Part shown: one piece after another, positions 23,021 through 35,409 of the stretch
How the letters are laid out: each line of letters opens with the position of its first letter
Numbering within the stretch: position 1 is the stretch's first letter
NCBI GenBank assembly: GCA_002964805.2
Contig: PUDQ02000057.1
Location: 372,001-436,000, forward strand
Length of the DNA stretch: 64,000 nucleotides
Direction of reading: 5' to 3'
Origin: Trametes villosa
Taxonomy: Eukaryota; Basidiomycota; Agaricomycetes; Polyporales; Polyporaceae
The notes under the pieces: generated by a model
What the model saw: only the letters and a program-made list of their open reading frames with translations
What the model was told of the DNA's origin: nothing
The model's database searches: none
Translations under genes and position numbers: made by a program

Positions 23021-25890
23021 ATGTCCAACCTGAACCCCACATATGGCGCCCTCTTCCTTGGTGTTCTCCTGTCTGCGGTGTAAGTAGATGTTTCCACCTC
23101 TACAAGGAGGCAGGGGGCGTGTGGGAGGTTTAAGTCTAGCGCAAGGTTGGAGCTTGGGCACGTCCGAGATGTCTACTACGGATCTCAGGTATGGTATCTT
23201 ATCTTCACCATAGGCAGCAGCGATGGAGCCTATACCGCCCTCCTGTACTGACCTTGATCGTTCCTTCCAGTTATCCAACCCTTACCCGGCTCCATAAGCC
23301 GCACTCGACGCCCCTGCCGTTCCCTGCGTAGAGTATGATGAGCAAACGCTGAACTCATAACAGGCTATTCGGCGTGACGATGCTGCAGATGTTCGTATAC
23401 TTCCAGCAGTATCCATCGGACAGGGCATGGAGGAAACTCGCCGTCGGCTGGCTTTGGTGAGCACGCCCCTGCGCCATCGTACCGCTGACCATTCACCATC
23501 GCTGCCTTAGGTTCCTGGACGCGTTGCACCTTGCGCTGAGCACCCACTTTGTCTACTTCTACCTTGTCACCAACTATGACAACCCCGACGCTCTTTCGCA
23601 AATCGTCTGGAGCTTCAAGGTGAGCACGTGTCCATATCTCGCGGGGACGTATCACTGAGGCACACGCAGCTTCGTATAGTCGTTGATGTACGTCTACATC
23701 ATGCCGTACTCTTTCGCATGACCTAACATCGCGTAGGCTCTTGTAGTGTGCTCGGTGCATACGTGAGTCGAGATCCACAAGTGGCGGTTTATTGCTCACG
23801 CTCGAGTAGCCTTTATACCTCTAGGCTATGGACGCGTACGTGGAGCCCATTCAGCTACAGAGCCGGTGGCTTACCCATGCTTATGGCCAGTTCTGGCTAT
23901 CGACGAACGCATGGAGCCTTTCGGCAAGGAAGCTCGAAGATGGAGCCGGCAGAAGATGACCGCGCGTGCGAGTGCGTCGCGATGGATTATGCGCAGGGTG
24001 ATACCTTGGCTGGTCGTGAGTGGCCATGTTGCGCACCCTCGCATTGTCGTACGGGCGCTGAACTAGTCTGCAGAGCGGGCTGGTCGGTATCGGTTACGGT
24101 ATGTACCTGATGCCCTCGCTCATTTCTGAAGCGCTGGACGCTAATCGCCATGCGTGGCCTACATAGGTATAGCTATCGGTACGTGTTCAGACCTATCTCT
24201 CATCGGTCGTCGTCCTCAATCAGTCCTCGTTTAGTTATGTGCTTTGAGACGTAGGTCAAGCCATGTTCGCGCACGCCTCCACCACTAACACGCCTCTTCC
24301 GACGCAGCTTCCGACTGAAGGCTTTCGATGAGCTAAGTCACACTCCGGTGCGTCTCTCGTCCGTGTGCTTGCGTCTCGCTTAGCTCAAGATCTTCTATCT
24401 TCACTTCAGTGGGCGACGTACGTCCCCCTCGGGGCTTCCACGGTGATCGACGGCGTCATAGCGGGCACGCTGTGCTACTTCCTCGCCAGGTGTCGACCGC
24501 GCTCAGAAGCGTCAGTCCGGTTAATTTGCAAGCTCCGAACATAGCTGACGTGTTCTTCATAGGATGAATGGGCCGTTCAAGACCCTCATGGTGTACACAC
24601 TGAACACCGGCACCATCACCGGGTGCGTCAACCTGCGTGCTTCGCCGCCAGTAATATTAATAGCCGCGTTTAGACTTTGCTCACTTTTGACAATATCCAT
24701 GGTACGTTCCTTGTTGAGTATGGTCCGCAAATGCTGACGGACGCGCGTGCTAGATGGTCGCATACCCGACAACATTCATACCCATAGCGATCGAGTTCAT
24801 CGTCGTCAAACGTGCGTAGGCCTGACTTCATGTGGAGTACCCGCTAACAGCCATAAACCTGCAGTGTACATCAACTCCTACATGGCCATGTACGTCATCC
24901 GCATGCTGCTCGAAGCTTCACTGACTTCTCCCCCACAGGCTCAACGCACGGAGCGTGCTCCACCCAACGCAGGACCACACAAGAGCCTCCTTCCTTCCAT
25001 CCACTCGCATTCTCCGGTATCCACTCGAGCAGAAGGGCCTGCCCTTCGCATCATTCTCCGCCTCGGTCGCCTCCCTTCACCTCACCCAGCGGCCGCCGAA
25101 CCCCAGCCCCACCCCCGGCGCGCACCATGCCCCGACCTGCGATACACGCGCCTCCGCGGAGTGGACCCGTCCAAGCCCGGTCCCGACGCTGCGAGCCCCG
25201 CGGCTCAGCCACCCCGACGCGTGCCCGCAGTACGGCGGGCTCGAGACCGTCGTCGGCGTCGCGTTCCCCGCCGCCACGTTCGGCCAGCAGCGCTTCGACT
25301 CGTTCACGTCCGCGAGCTCGTCGACGACCGTCGCGGTATCCCCGCGCGCACAGTCGTTTGCGGCCGCGGCAGCGTACGCGACGCCTGTCGACCCGCTCAC
25401 CCCCGCCCCCGCCCCCGCGCATCCCCACCCGCTGAACCCTGCAGTGAACATCGAGATGGTGGAGATAGGGGAGTCGCCGCTGGCAACGGATCCGCCGGAG
25501 TACCCCTCGCCGTCCCCGCCGGATCGCGCACTGTCCCCGCTCCGCTTCGCGTCCTACTCGTCCGCGGGCGGGACCCCGAGCCCGTCGGGCTCGCTCTCCG
25601 CGCCGTCGACGCCGACGTATGCGCGCCCGTCGCGCCCGCGGCTCCCCAGTGCGTACTCCGCGGACGCGCGCGACGAGGACGACGCGGACACCGGGCTCCC
25701 TTCGTTGGGCTCAACAGGCTCGCCGTACGGGTCCCCCGGCGCCGAGCGAAGGTACACGCGCATGGTGAATGCGGCAAGGGAGAGCCGGCGGACCCTGGGG
25801 AGCTTCCAGAGCGGCGCGGCGGGCGTCGAGGACGCGCGCGGGGTGTGGGTGTGGGGCGGGCCTGGCAGTGGGACGTCGTTGGCTGGCTAG
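23021..25890 (+). CDS. DUF6534-type multi-pass membrane protein with long C-terminal tail
   Basis: Predicted 574-aa membrane protein of the basidiomycete DUF6534 type, built from 15 exons: 23021-23079, 23364-23456, 23511-23619, 23737-23762, 23807-23835, 23891-24015, 24074-24098, 24167-24182, 24308-24347, 24410-24489, 24563-24622, 24674-24701, 24754-24811, 24865-24889, 24939-25890. Phases close throughout. Exons 4-8 are the least certain (short, with some weak splice sites). Family blocks seen in order: YGALFLGVLLSAVLFGV, YFQQYPSD, FLDALHLALSTHFVYFYLV, FRLKAFDEL, LMVYTLNTGTITGLCSL, FIPIAIEFIVV, YINSYMAMLNARS. About seven hydrophobic segments precede a tail of roughly 310 residues rich in Pro, Ser and Ala, much longer than I expect for the family. 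Function unknown. Confidence 0.75.
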
Positions 25891-26305
25891 CAGGACGCGT
25901 CGGGTCTTGCCTCGCTGACGTGTTTCTCACTCAGTAGGGGGCGTCGTGTACTCCGCTGTTGTGTCCCATGTCCCGTGTGTTGCTCTTTGCGTATGTTATT
26001 CACTACTCTATCTTGCCGTCGCGGACTAGCTTCGTCTCCGCCCGTATCCCCCACGTTCTCTCTCATTCTCTTCTCTTCCATTCCGATCTTCTACTGTTGC
26101 CCGCCACTTTGTGTACCCATTACTTTGCGCTCGTTACACACTTCCCCTGGTACGCTCCCCTTCTCCCGCTCACTCGCAATCTCTCCTGCTAGACCTCCTT
26201 GCGCTCGGCTGTACGCTTCCGCTCACTTTACTCGCATATTCTGCACTTAATAGCACTCCTACGCCCACGTCCATCCCAAGAATTGGGGGGAGGCGGGTGC
26301 TTCAT
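25891..26305. other. Intergenic, 3' flank and tRNA upstream region
   Basis: Pyrimidine-rich sequence between the DUF6534 gene and the tRNA-Ser. No gene seen. Confidence 0.5.
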
Positions 26306-26401
26306 GACACTATAGCCAAGTGGTTAAGGCGACAGATTAGAATCGCTACGGTGAATATCTGTTTCTCTCTGAGAGCGTAGGTTCGAACCCTACTGGTGTC
26401 G
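26306..26401 (+). tRNA. tRNA-Ser(AGA) with 14-nt intron
   Basis: Folds as a class II tRNA. The acceptor is GACACTA/TGGTGTC, the D arm GCC..GGC, and the anticodon stem ACAGA/TCTGT. The loop TTAGAA is interrupted after position 37 by a 14-nt intron. The variable arm is long (CTCTCTGAGAG), and the T arm is GTAGG-TTCGAAC-CCTAC. The mature length of about 82 nt and the long variable arm fit serine; the anticodon is AGA (reads UCU/UCC). Confidence 0.93.
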
Positions 26402-27147
26402 TGAATGGTCCGGTATATGTTTTTTCTCTCGGCAAACATTGATTGTACGGTGCACTTCTAGGATGTGGTGCGGCTGCTTTTAGGCTATGACCTCAGTGGA
26501 GATTTCATTGGTATCTAGATCGCTTCATGGGACGAGGGTCAGGGACTCAGTACTCATATGGCTTTGGCGCTTGGCGCTTGCTTCTTATCCACGAACTTCT
26601 GCGACACTGGCCGCGAACAGCTCCTCGTCAACTGTTGTGCACGTCCCTCGACCTTCTACGAATCGACACGAGCAAAGCCCGCCGCAGGAGGTCATAGAAC
26701 TCTGCGATGAGTCAAGCTGGCGTCGTTGCTCGGGCACCTAGAACTGGTACTAGTCACTCTCGTGAAGTCCGGGGTCGGCGTCTCGCCCGGGCCCTCACCC
26801 AGCGACACTCACCCTTCCCTCAAGCATCCTCGTAATGTGCAACGGACGACATACGACCGCAGGACATGAGGCGGCCTGGGCTGCCTCCTTTGTTCGAGCG
26901 CTCGACTCGAGTACCTTCAACCCGCAGGACCGCATTGTCGTGGCTCAGGTCTATGGCTCGCTTTGTCGCGCCCGACTCGCTTGCTCCATAGCGAGACGAG
27001 AGCCACGCAGTCTGCGCGATGGATATGCCAAGGGGAGGCGCCGTCGCATTGTTCGTGCCAAAGGATATATGAGCCACAGTGGCCTATGTCGATGTCGAGC
27101 ACTGGCACGCTTTCGACCCGCATCTGATCTCCTTGAGGCTGTAAACG
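26402..27147. other. Intergenic
   Basis: About 750 bp between tRNA-Ser and the kinase gene. No gene recognised. Confidence 0.45.
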
Positions 27148-28533
<1,386 letters not shown>

Positions 28534-28973
28534 CCACATATGTTCGAACCGTGCACGGACCCTCTCTACGATTGATAGTCTCACAGAACCCCAATGGCAT
28601 CTTTTCCCACTTGTGATGAACCTCTGCATCGCGCGCTCTCGGGGACGACGGCACCACTTGTTGCTGCGTCCACAAGCCCACGACATGATAAGCAGCTTGA
28701 GCTGAACAGCGCTGGTTCGCACCTGTTCTGACCAAGGCGGTACCTCACTGACACATAGCTCGGAGCAGTACATTAACACAACAAGTCAGAAGTCATACAA
28801 ATGCAGTCGCATTCCTAAGCTCAACACGTTCGCCCTGCTGACCCGACGCCACAGCCGCGCAGCCAAGCTACAGTAACCCGGTGCATTGATCACGCTATGG
28901 CGACCGAACGGAGACGAATTAGCCACGCTTCAACTACACAGAGAACGTGGATAGACACACGTACATGGACGCG
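28534..28973. other. Intergenic, convergent 3' ends
   Basis: About 440 bp between the convergent kinase and phosphotransferase genes. The corresponding interval also separates the second pair. No gene seen. Confidence 0.5.
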
Positions 28974-29897
28974 TCAAAGTATCCAGTAGAAGTCGGACTG
29001 GACGTCCCAGTGACCTGCGAACGTGGTCGCCTCGGGGAAAAACTCGGGCAACGCCGCGTCCAGCATTTCCTTTGCGCCGGGGACTAGCAACAGTCTGAGT
29101 TGAAACACGGCACGGCTAAGTGCGAAGCTGTCCCAGAAGTACGGATACCAGCCTGCCTCCGCCCAGTCGACGATCCCGGAGATACGCCCGTCGTGCACCA
29201 TGATGTTCCGAGGCGTCAGGTCGCCGTGCGAGAATATCGGCGTGCGGTCGAGGTCGAACAAGGCAAGGAACCCGTCCGTGGACAAGTCACTGAGGACGGT
29301 GCGTACGCTCTTGATCTCGTAGAAGTAGGTGAGAAAGGAGCACGTCGTCCGCGCGTCCTCTTCCTCCATAGGGAACTGGTACTGGAAGCACTTGAACCAG
29401 AGGGTTCGTGCCCAGGAGCCGCCTCCGTACGGTCCAAGACGTGTGCGGCCGCCGGCTAGGCCTTGCAGCCGAGTGAAGATATCCTTCAGCTGGAGCGCGA
29501 TTGCGTCGCGGTCGGTGGCCGTGAGAGAGGCGAGGGCATGATCGAGCCGCACGCCGGGGATTTGCTCCTGGACGATGTAGGTCATCGTTTCGCCTTCGAC
29601 AAGCTCGGTGAAGACGCCGTATATGCGCGGTACGCGGATAGATGTGTGTGACGCCACATAGGCCATGACTTCAGCCTCGCGCGAGTACACGCGCGTGCCG
29701 AACTTGACGACCAGCGGAGTGCCATCTTTCACAATGCGTCTCACACCGCACTGCGTGAGGCTGAGTTCATAGGGCTCCACGACGGTCGGGGTGGCGTTGG
29801 GAAGGCTCTCGCCAATGATGTGCAGCGCCTCAGGCCTGAGGTTCACGGAGCAGCATAGGAGCTTTTTGACTTCATCAAGACTAATAGCGAGCGCCAT
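28974..29897 (-). CDS. APH-fold phosphotransferase, copy 1
   Basis: Intronless 307-aa protein of the aminoglycoside phosphotransferase/choline kinase-like superfamily, a common expanded family in mushrooms. Visible motifs are PLVVKFG with the nucleotide-binding lysine near residue 64, the catalytic HGDLTPRNIMV near 222, and the metal-binding aspartate in IVDWAEAGWYP about 15 residues later. GPYGGGSWARTLWF near residue 155 is typical of the fungal subgroup. The substrate is unknown; antibiotic resistance should not be inferred from the family name. The ATG at 29897 is the first in frame, and length agrees with copy 2 (304 aa). Confidence 0.88.
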   Translation of the reverse strand: MALAISLDEVKKLLCCSVNLRPEALHIIGESLPNATPTVVEPYELSLTQCGVRRIVKDGTPLVVKFGTRVYSREAEVMAYVASHTSIRVPRIYGVFTELVEGETMTYIVQEQIPGVRLDHALASLTATDRDAIALQLKDIFTRLQGLAGGRTRLGPYGGGSWARTLWFKCFQYQFPMEEEDARTTCSFLTYFYEIKSVRTVLSDLSTDGFLALFDLDRTPIFSHGDLTPRNIMVHDGRISGIVDWAEAGWYPYFWDSFALSRAVFQLRLLLVPGAKEMLDAALPEFFPEATTFAGHWDVQSDFYWIL

Positions 29898-30349
29898 GAG
29901 CGATGTCGATGTATATAGAGTCTTTTCAAGTTGTTGGTAGGTGGGTGAGAGCTTTCAGGAGGGGTACCGGTTCTCCATGGTCTCGAGCGCCGAGCGGGAG
30001 CCGATTCCGTTGGCATATAACCACGCGTATTACGGGCCATCAGCAAGGTGATTTGCTCCGATCACCAAGCGAGGTGTGGATTAACTAGTAGATGGTGAAA
30101 GCAATAGTGATCGAGCCTTTTCGGAGCTCATATCGCTTTAGTAGTGATAAACACAGGAGGTCGTTCAGAACCGAGCAGTAATGGCTGGGTTTTAGCGGGT
30201 AGTCCTCTGGATGAAGATGGCGCAGTAGAATGTTGACAGCGGCCAGAGGCACAGAGGGAACCCCACATTTCTAGACCACCGAAAAAAGAAGTCGTCCAGC
30301 AGTGATATGCCTGGAGTGCGGAGGCAAAACGGGGAATCCCTATCAAGGC
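29898..30349. other. Intergenic
   Basis: About 450 bp upstream of phosphotransferase copy 1 and downstream of tRNA-Gly. A TATATA-like stretch lies at about 29911. No gene seen. Confidence 0.45.
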
Positions 30350-30420
30350 TGCATTAAGGGGGAATCGAACCCCCGGCGGGTCGATGGCAACGACCCAGGT
30401 TACCACTACCCCATTAATGC
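30350..30420 (-). tRNA. tRNA-Gly(GCC)
   Basis: A 71-nt cloverleaf on the minus strand. The acceptor is GCATTAA/TTAATGC with discriminator A. The anticodon stem GGTCG/CGACC holds loop TTGCCAT (anticodon GCC), and the T arm is GGGGG-TTCGATT-CCCCC. The A box TGGGGTAGTGG is in place. No intron. Confidence 0.93.
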
Positions 30421-30593
30421 TTGTGAGTGTCCCTGGTTAATATTATAATATCAGTGGTCGCTCTCTCTCTACGAACAGTATGGTCGGCTATCTGTTGCTC
30501 CCTCCACTCATTCTCGCCTCCATGATCAACCTGACGTGTTGAACTAACGGCAAAACCACTCAATTTATACACCACCTCATTCAAAACCCCGCT

Positions 30594-32055
30594 ATGGAAG
30601 ATCTCAACGAGACGAGAAGAGCAGAGTCGGACATGGACGCGCCTCGCCTTCCTGTCGAGATATGCGAGAATATCATCAAGCTGTGTGGCCGCGACTCGTC
30701 TGGGGGCTCAAGCATAGCTGACATCCTGGGATCTCGTGCTGAGCGCTGATCTTGCATCGTGCTGCCTTGTATGTCGACCCCTGCTACCTTGCAGCCGTGC
30801 CAACCTCTACTCCCTTGTGGTATTCCGACAATACGACGACGTGATCACCTTCATAGGCACGCTCACGAAACACCCTTTCCTCGCAGACTTCGCACACACG
30901 CTGTGCATCGCCCCGCTATGGAAGAATCGCAACCGTAGATATATACCCTATGCCAGATCAGAGTTGGTCCAAGCTCTGCGTAACGTCCGCGTCCTGGTTC
31001 TCCAGCCTGAATATGGATGGCAGGAATACCCCCCGAGATACCACGAACTAGTCGCACTCTACCCAATTACGGAGCTCGTCCTCAAGATTGAACGGAAGGA
31101 CATGTGGTACTGTTTCCCGCTGCTGTGGGCCTTTCGCAGGCTCCGCTATCTTCGCTTGTCGACGTCCGGGTTCCGGCCGCAATTCCAAACTGACAGTTCC
31201 AGCGCGGAGCCGTACGGCGTGTTGAAACGGATGGCCACGCTTTCCGGCATACACAGGCGCTGCATCTCGCTCCGGAAGCTCGAGCTCGAGGTAACTCCTC
31301 CAACAGGACTGGGCGTTTAGATGCTCACCAATATGTTGTCCTTGACAGATACCATTTCCAATTCCGCCGCCCCGGCGAAGAGAACAGACAATGTATGCCT
31401 TCGGGACGTCCATAACTGAGCTCATCATAAGCTCTGCGCCTAGTATGGGGTTCCCTTCGCGTATTCAAATAAGTACGCCTGGAGTGGTTGCGTGTATTCG
31501 TACCGCTGATTTTGCGCTGTCCAGGCGAAGGGTTGCCGTGGCTGTATAAATGTATCGAAACGTTGCAAGTCCTCCGCGAACTCACGCTGATGGTCGATCT
31601 ACCAATACGAAGCAGTCTACTATTGGAGGGGCTTGGCTATCAGGACTGCTTCTCGACATGGTTCCCATCTCTTCTGCTGAACATGCGAAGTAACCCGTGC
31701 TTTAATGTCCTCCGCATGCGCGTGGGCCTGCCTTCCTCCAGTGCGTACCACCAATTTTTCGCCTGCGCTCATCGACACCAATCTTCGTGAGGTCGAACTC
31801 ACTGCCGGGCTTGAATCCTTCTCAGCAGACAGTGCGCCGTATGGTCGCTACGAGTTCGTGGAGCTGCTCGGCACGTTGTACCATGAACCCCTCGCATCCC
31901 TTCCCGCGCTGCAGGAGTTTGCCGTGGAGCTTCCTTCTGGAGAAGATGACCGGAACCTCACGCCGAGCTGGTGGACGGCGCGGCTGCGGGAGCGGCTCCC
32001 GCTTGTCAAGGCAAATATTTCGGTGACCGTACGACCCTATCGGACTGGCGAGTGA
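30594..32055 (+). pseudogene. F-box family 1 gene with an early frame break
   Basis: F-box start (DAPRLPVEICENIIKLC) in one frame; the continuation (DLASCCLVCRPLLPCSRANLY) lies in another frame, with the switch between about 30700 and 30750. No intron of usable length bridges them, so a small indel is the simplest reading (inactivated gene or sequence error). Everything downstream is clean: junctions at 31290/31349, 31442/31525 and 31740/31826 match the homologous gene at 43859-45224 in phase, and the spliced frame runs to TGA at 32053-32055. Shared blocks include YARSELVQALRNVRVLVL, PPRYHELVALYPITEL, LRKLELE and RLPLVKANISV. If the break is an artefact, the product would be about 410 aa. Confidence 0.65.
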
Positions 32056-32866
32056 GTGTTGTACTAGCAGCGGTCTGCGAATCCGCCGTGGTGACGCTCT
32101 CTGACAAAACTCCTATTCCTTGACCCAAATAACGCCTTCAACCGGTGCTTAAACATTGCCGGCGATGATTCACCAAGACCTAAGTGGGCTCCACCAGAAA
32201 GCGACCGCCCTGAATATGGAAATCGGCCCCATCACACAGGCGACTCTAGCTCAGGTCATCCTGGACCATCTCCGCAGCAGAGCCCTGACGCGCAATATTC
32301 CGCTTCGCAAACCCTACGCGAGCAGACATGCGAGCGTCTCTGCAGCGAGGGCGACAACGAGACTAAAGACAGCCCATCTTCGTATTCTTCCATGCACGAA
32401 CTGCAAGTGCAGCTCGCCATGAAGCCTGGCGCGTGGAGTCGCCCGCTGGAAGTCGCCACTCCGGAGGCGAACCGAGTATCGGCGGACGACTCGCCGCACG
32501 CGGTTAGCGATGCGCCTGATGTTAGGAGCTTATAGGTGAGCGCCCTCTCGCTCTCGCTGTGCTTACTTAACTTGGAGATGCTCAACCATGATGCAAAGGT
32601 CGTACTCTTCACTGGAGAGAGGGGCCCGAGTCGTCTTCCGGCATAAACCCGCCGGAAGCGTAGTCTAGGCGGCGCACGTAGAGGTGTATGCACGTCTCCA
32701 GCACGTTCCCTCCTCCGATTCCCTAGCACTCCGTCCCCCGTCTTCTCGCGATTCGATCTACTTCTCCCTCTGCGCGTACGATTTTGGGCCTCGCATCGAC
32801 CTCCAAACCGGCTCTTTCCCACAATCACCCCATCCTGGACTTGAACCGCGCTTGATTTCTTGTGTC
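32056..32866. other. Intergenic containing an orphan open frame
   Basis: About 800 bp between the broken F-box gene and the kinase pseudogene. The frame from about 32148 to 32535 on plus stays open without an early ATG and reads like real protein (for example PKWAPPESDRPEYGNRP and TPEANRVSADDSPHAVSD). It may be a detached 3' exon or tail of a lost gene. I could not assign it to a family or find splice partners. Confidence 0.35.
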
Positions 32867-34060
32867 ATGAGTGCTCGCTTCATTCTTTCCGACAAGCTAC
32901 TTCTTGCTCGTCTCCTTGCTATGCAACCCCACCTCCATGATAGAGGCCTCGGACCGGAATGCCGGGTAAAGACTGTATTTCGCAACGTAGGCGAAGGCGC
33001 GTGCTCCACAGTACTCAAGGTATCCTGCCCTCTTCGCCCATCCGCACCTAATCTCAGCTAATATACCGCCTCAGGGAGCACCATGCCGCACCACCCGACC
33101 CCCCGTAGCCATCAAGACTTTTCTCAAAACCCCTCGCAGGCGGCACATCATGATCGTCATGCGCGAGATCTCCATGCTCAAAGCGCTGCGCCACCCGAAC
33201 ATCATCGGTTTCGTCGAGTGCCAGACGATCGAGGGCGGCACCGCTTTCGTGCTCGAGTACTGCTCGGGCGACCTCGAGCGGTACATGACGCGCCGCTCGG
33301 GCGCGACCTGGGGCGCGTGCAGCGGCTCCTGGCGCAGCTCCTGCGCGGGACCGCATTCTGCCACGAGCGGGGCGCGCTGCACCGCGATTTGAAGCCGCAG
33401 AATTGGCTGATCGATGGGGATGGGATGGTGGTGATCGCGGATTTTGGGCTGGCGAGGCAGACGGGGTTCATCTCGGAGGCGAAGCGACTGATCGCGAACA
33501 CGGTGAGTCTTCAGTCGCTGTATGTTGCGCGCGAATGACTGAATGGGCGGCGCGCTGCGTAGGTCGTACCTCTGTGGTACCGCACGCCCGAGCTGCTGCA
33601 GCCATTCACGACGAGCCCGCCATTCGGCCCCGCGATCGACGCGTGGTCGTGCGGCTGTATCTTCGCCGAGATGCTGGCGGACAACTCGCCGTTCCATCGA
33701 GCCCGGGACAAGTAGGGGCAGCTCCAGGGCAACAGGCTCATGCCAAACGACGGCGTTCAAGTTGCAGACTTATCGAAAAGTGGCGGCGCTTCCCGAGGAG
33801 CCAGTAGCATCCGCAGCGTACGCTGTCGGTCTCTTTTATCCGTTACTGAGTTGCGACTGAACACGGCTGTGACAGCGCTCGACAGCGCTCGACCTTCTTC
33901 AACAGATGCCGCAGCTCTAAGCCACGCCGCGCATCGCCGCACCTGCGGCCCTCGCGCACTCCTATTCTGCGCGCGGTTTGCGCCGCCCGCCACCACACCT
34001 ACCGCTTCAACTACAACCCCGTCCGCCCCACCGCAGGCTTTTCCTCAGGCGCAGATCGAA
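32867..34060 (+). pseudogene. Degenerate duplicate of the CDK-like kinase
   Basis: Second copy of the kinase at 27148-28533. It keeps the glycine-loop exon (RNVGEGACSTVLK), the exon with VAIKTF and [19 protein letters not shown], the [11 protein letters not shown] and DFGLARQ motifs, and the exon [15 protein letters not shown]. After ERYMTRRSG (about 33295) a deletion relative to copy 1 shifts the frame before APLGRD. A TAG stop appears at about 33714 within RARDK, and the final lobe (about 33880-33960) carries another stop and a short tandem duplication. Introns are retained, so this is a DNA-level duplication and not a retrocopy. Not expected to give an active kinase. Confidence 0.8.
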
Positions 34061-34494
34061 CTCGCAGCCGCTACAATACTCTTACACCCTCACAGAACCC
34101 AAGGAAGTAGCGGCCATCAGTATTTATCATGGGGTCTATCTGTCTACTAGCTGTATAACCAATATTGACGAGGATGTTGTCGAACTCGAATGTGCTCGCC
34201 CCGCCTGGCACACAGGGTAGGCCGCGCGGCTCGAGCTTAATTGCGTCAACTCCTTGCAAGCTGTATTTCGCCGACCCTTACACTTCAAGATATAGTACAT
34301 TCATTGCGAGTCGGATGTCATACAGTTTCAGTCGAATAGTACATTCAAGCCTGTCGAACGGACACCATAGCCACGACGCCAACCTACAGTAACCCATGGC
34401 CGTATCGGTATACGCCCACGCGATGTCTGTCCGGGCACATGAGTTAGCGACGGTTATAGCAGTAGGCACGAAACGACGCACAGACAGAGATGCA
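34061..34494. other. Intergenic, convergent 3' ends
   Basis: About 430 bp between the kinase pseudogene and phosphotransferase copy 2, almost the same spacing as in the first pair. No gene seen. Confidence 0.45.
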
Positions 34495-35409
34495 TCACCA
34501 GTAGAAGTCGAACTGGGATGCCCAGTGGATACTGAACTTCGTCCCCTCGGGGAAAAACTCGGGCAGCGACGCCCGGAGCATCTCCTGTGCGCCCGCGACC
34601 ATCAAGAATTTGAGCCGCGACGCCCCACGGTCAAGGACGAAGCTATCCCAGAAATAAGGATACCAGCCCGCCTCGGCCCAGTCGACGACCGCCGAGATGC
34701 GCCCATCGTGCACCAAGATGTTCCAGGGCGCGAGATCGCCGTGCGAGAAGATGGGGGCGCGGTCGAGGTCGAAGAAGCCGAGAAACTCGTCCAGCGTCCA
34801 GTTTTCCTGGTCGTAGACGCTAGTGATGCCGTGGAAGTAGGCGAGGAAGGAGCGCGTCGTCCGCGCATCCTCGTCGCCGATGGGATATGCGCGCTGCAGG
34901 AACTGGAACCAGAAGGTCCGCGCCCAGGAGCCACCACCAAACGGCCCGAGCCGCGTCCGGCCGTCAGTCAGACCGCGGAGCTGGGCGTAGGTTTCCCGTA
35001 GCTGCGCCGTGATCGCCGCACGCTCAGACGGGGTGAGGAGCTGGAGGGTTTCCTGCAGCTGCGTCCCGGGGAGATGCTCCTGGATGATGTAGGTAACGTT
35101 GGCTTTCCCCACGGCCTCGTGAAGGACTGCGTAGACGCGCGGTATGGGTATGGACGTGCGCGAAGCCACATAAGCCATGATTTCGGCTTCACGCGGGTAC
35201 ACACGCGTGCCAAACTTCACCACCACGTTGAGACCATCTTTTAAAATGGTTCTGACATCACATGTAGTCTGAGATGGGCGCAGCTTGTATGGTTCGGGAT
35301 GGGGTAGGTCGACGCTATCGTTTGCGCCCAGTGGCGCGGGCTCGGGCTTAAGGTTCGTAGAAAAGCGGAGGAGGGCTTTGACGTCCTCGAGAGTGATAGC
35401 GAATGCCAT
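34495..35409 (-). CDS. APH-fold phosphotransferase, copy 2
   Basis: Intronless 304-aa paralogue of the gene at 28974-29897 and in the same position relative to the kinase copy. Key residues are kept: VVVKFGTRVYPREAE, a YIIQEHLPG linker, GPFGGGSWARTFWF, catalytic HGDLAPWNILV and the metal site VVDWAEAGWYPYFWD. While the adjoining kinase has decayed, this frame is fully open with no lost motif, so it is probably under selection or recently duplicated. Substrate unknown. Confidence 0.88.
   Translation of the reverse strand: MAFAITLEDVKALLRFSTNLKPEPAPLGANDSVDLPHPEPYKLRPSQTTCDVRTILKDGLNVVVKFGTRVYPREAEIMAYVASRTSIPIPRVYAVLHEAVGKANVTYIIQEHLPGTQLQETLQLLTPSERAAITAQLRETYAQLRGLTDGRTRLGPFGGGSWARTFWFQFLQRAYPIGDEDARTTRSFLAYFHGITSVYDQENWTLDEFLGFFDLDRAPIFSHGDLAPWNILVHDGRISAVVDWAEAGWYPYFWDSFVLDRGASRLKFLMVAGAQEMLRASLPEFFPEGTKFSIHWASQFDFYW

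Noticed and set aside
24747..25937. Alternative 396-codon plus-strand frame over the DUF6534 tail
   Set aside because: Arg/Pro-rich, starts inside exon 13 in another frame and ignores the splice sites that keep the membrane protein in phase.
28974..35409. Reading the two APH-fold genes as antibiotic resistance genes
   Set aside because: The fold is shared by many fungal small-molecule kinases; family size and context in mushrooms do not support a resistance role.
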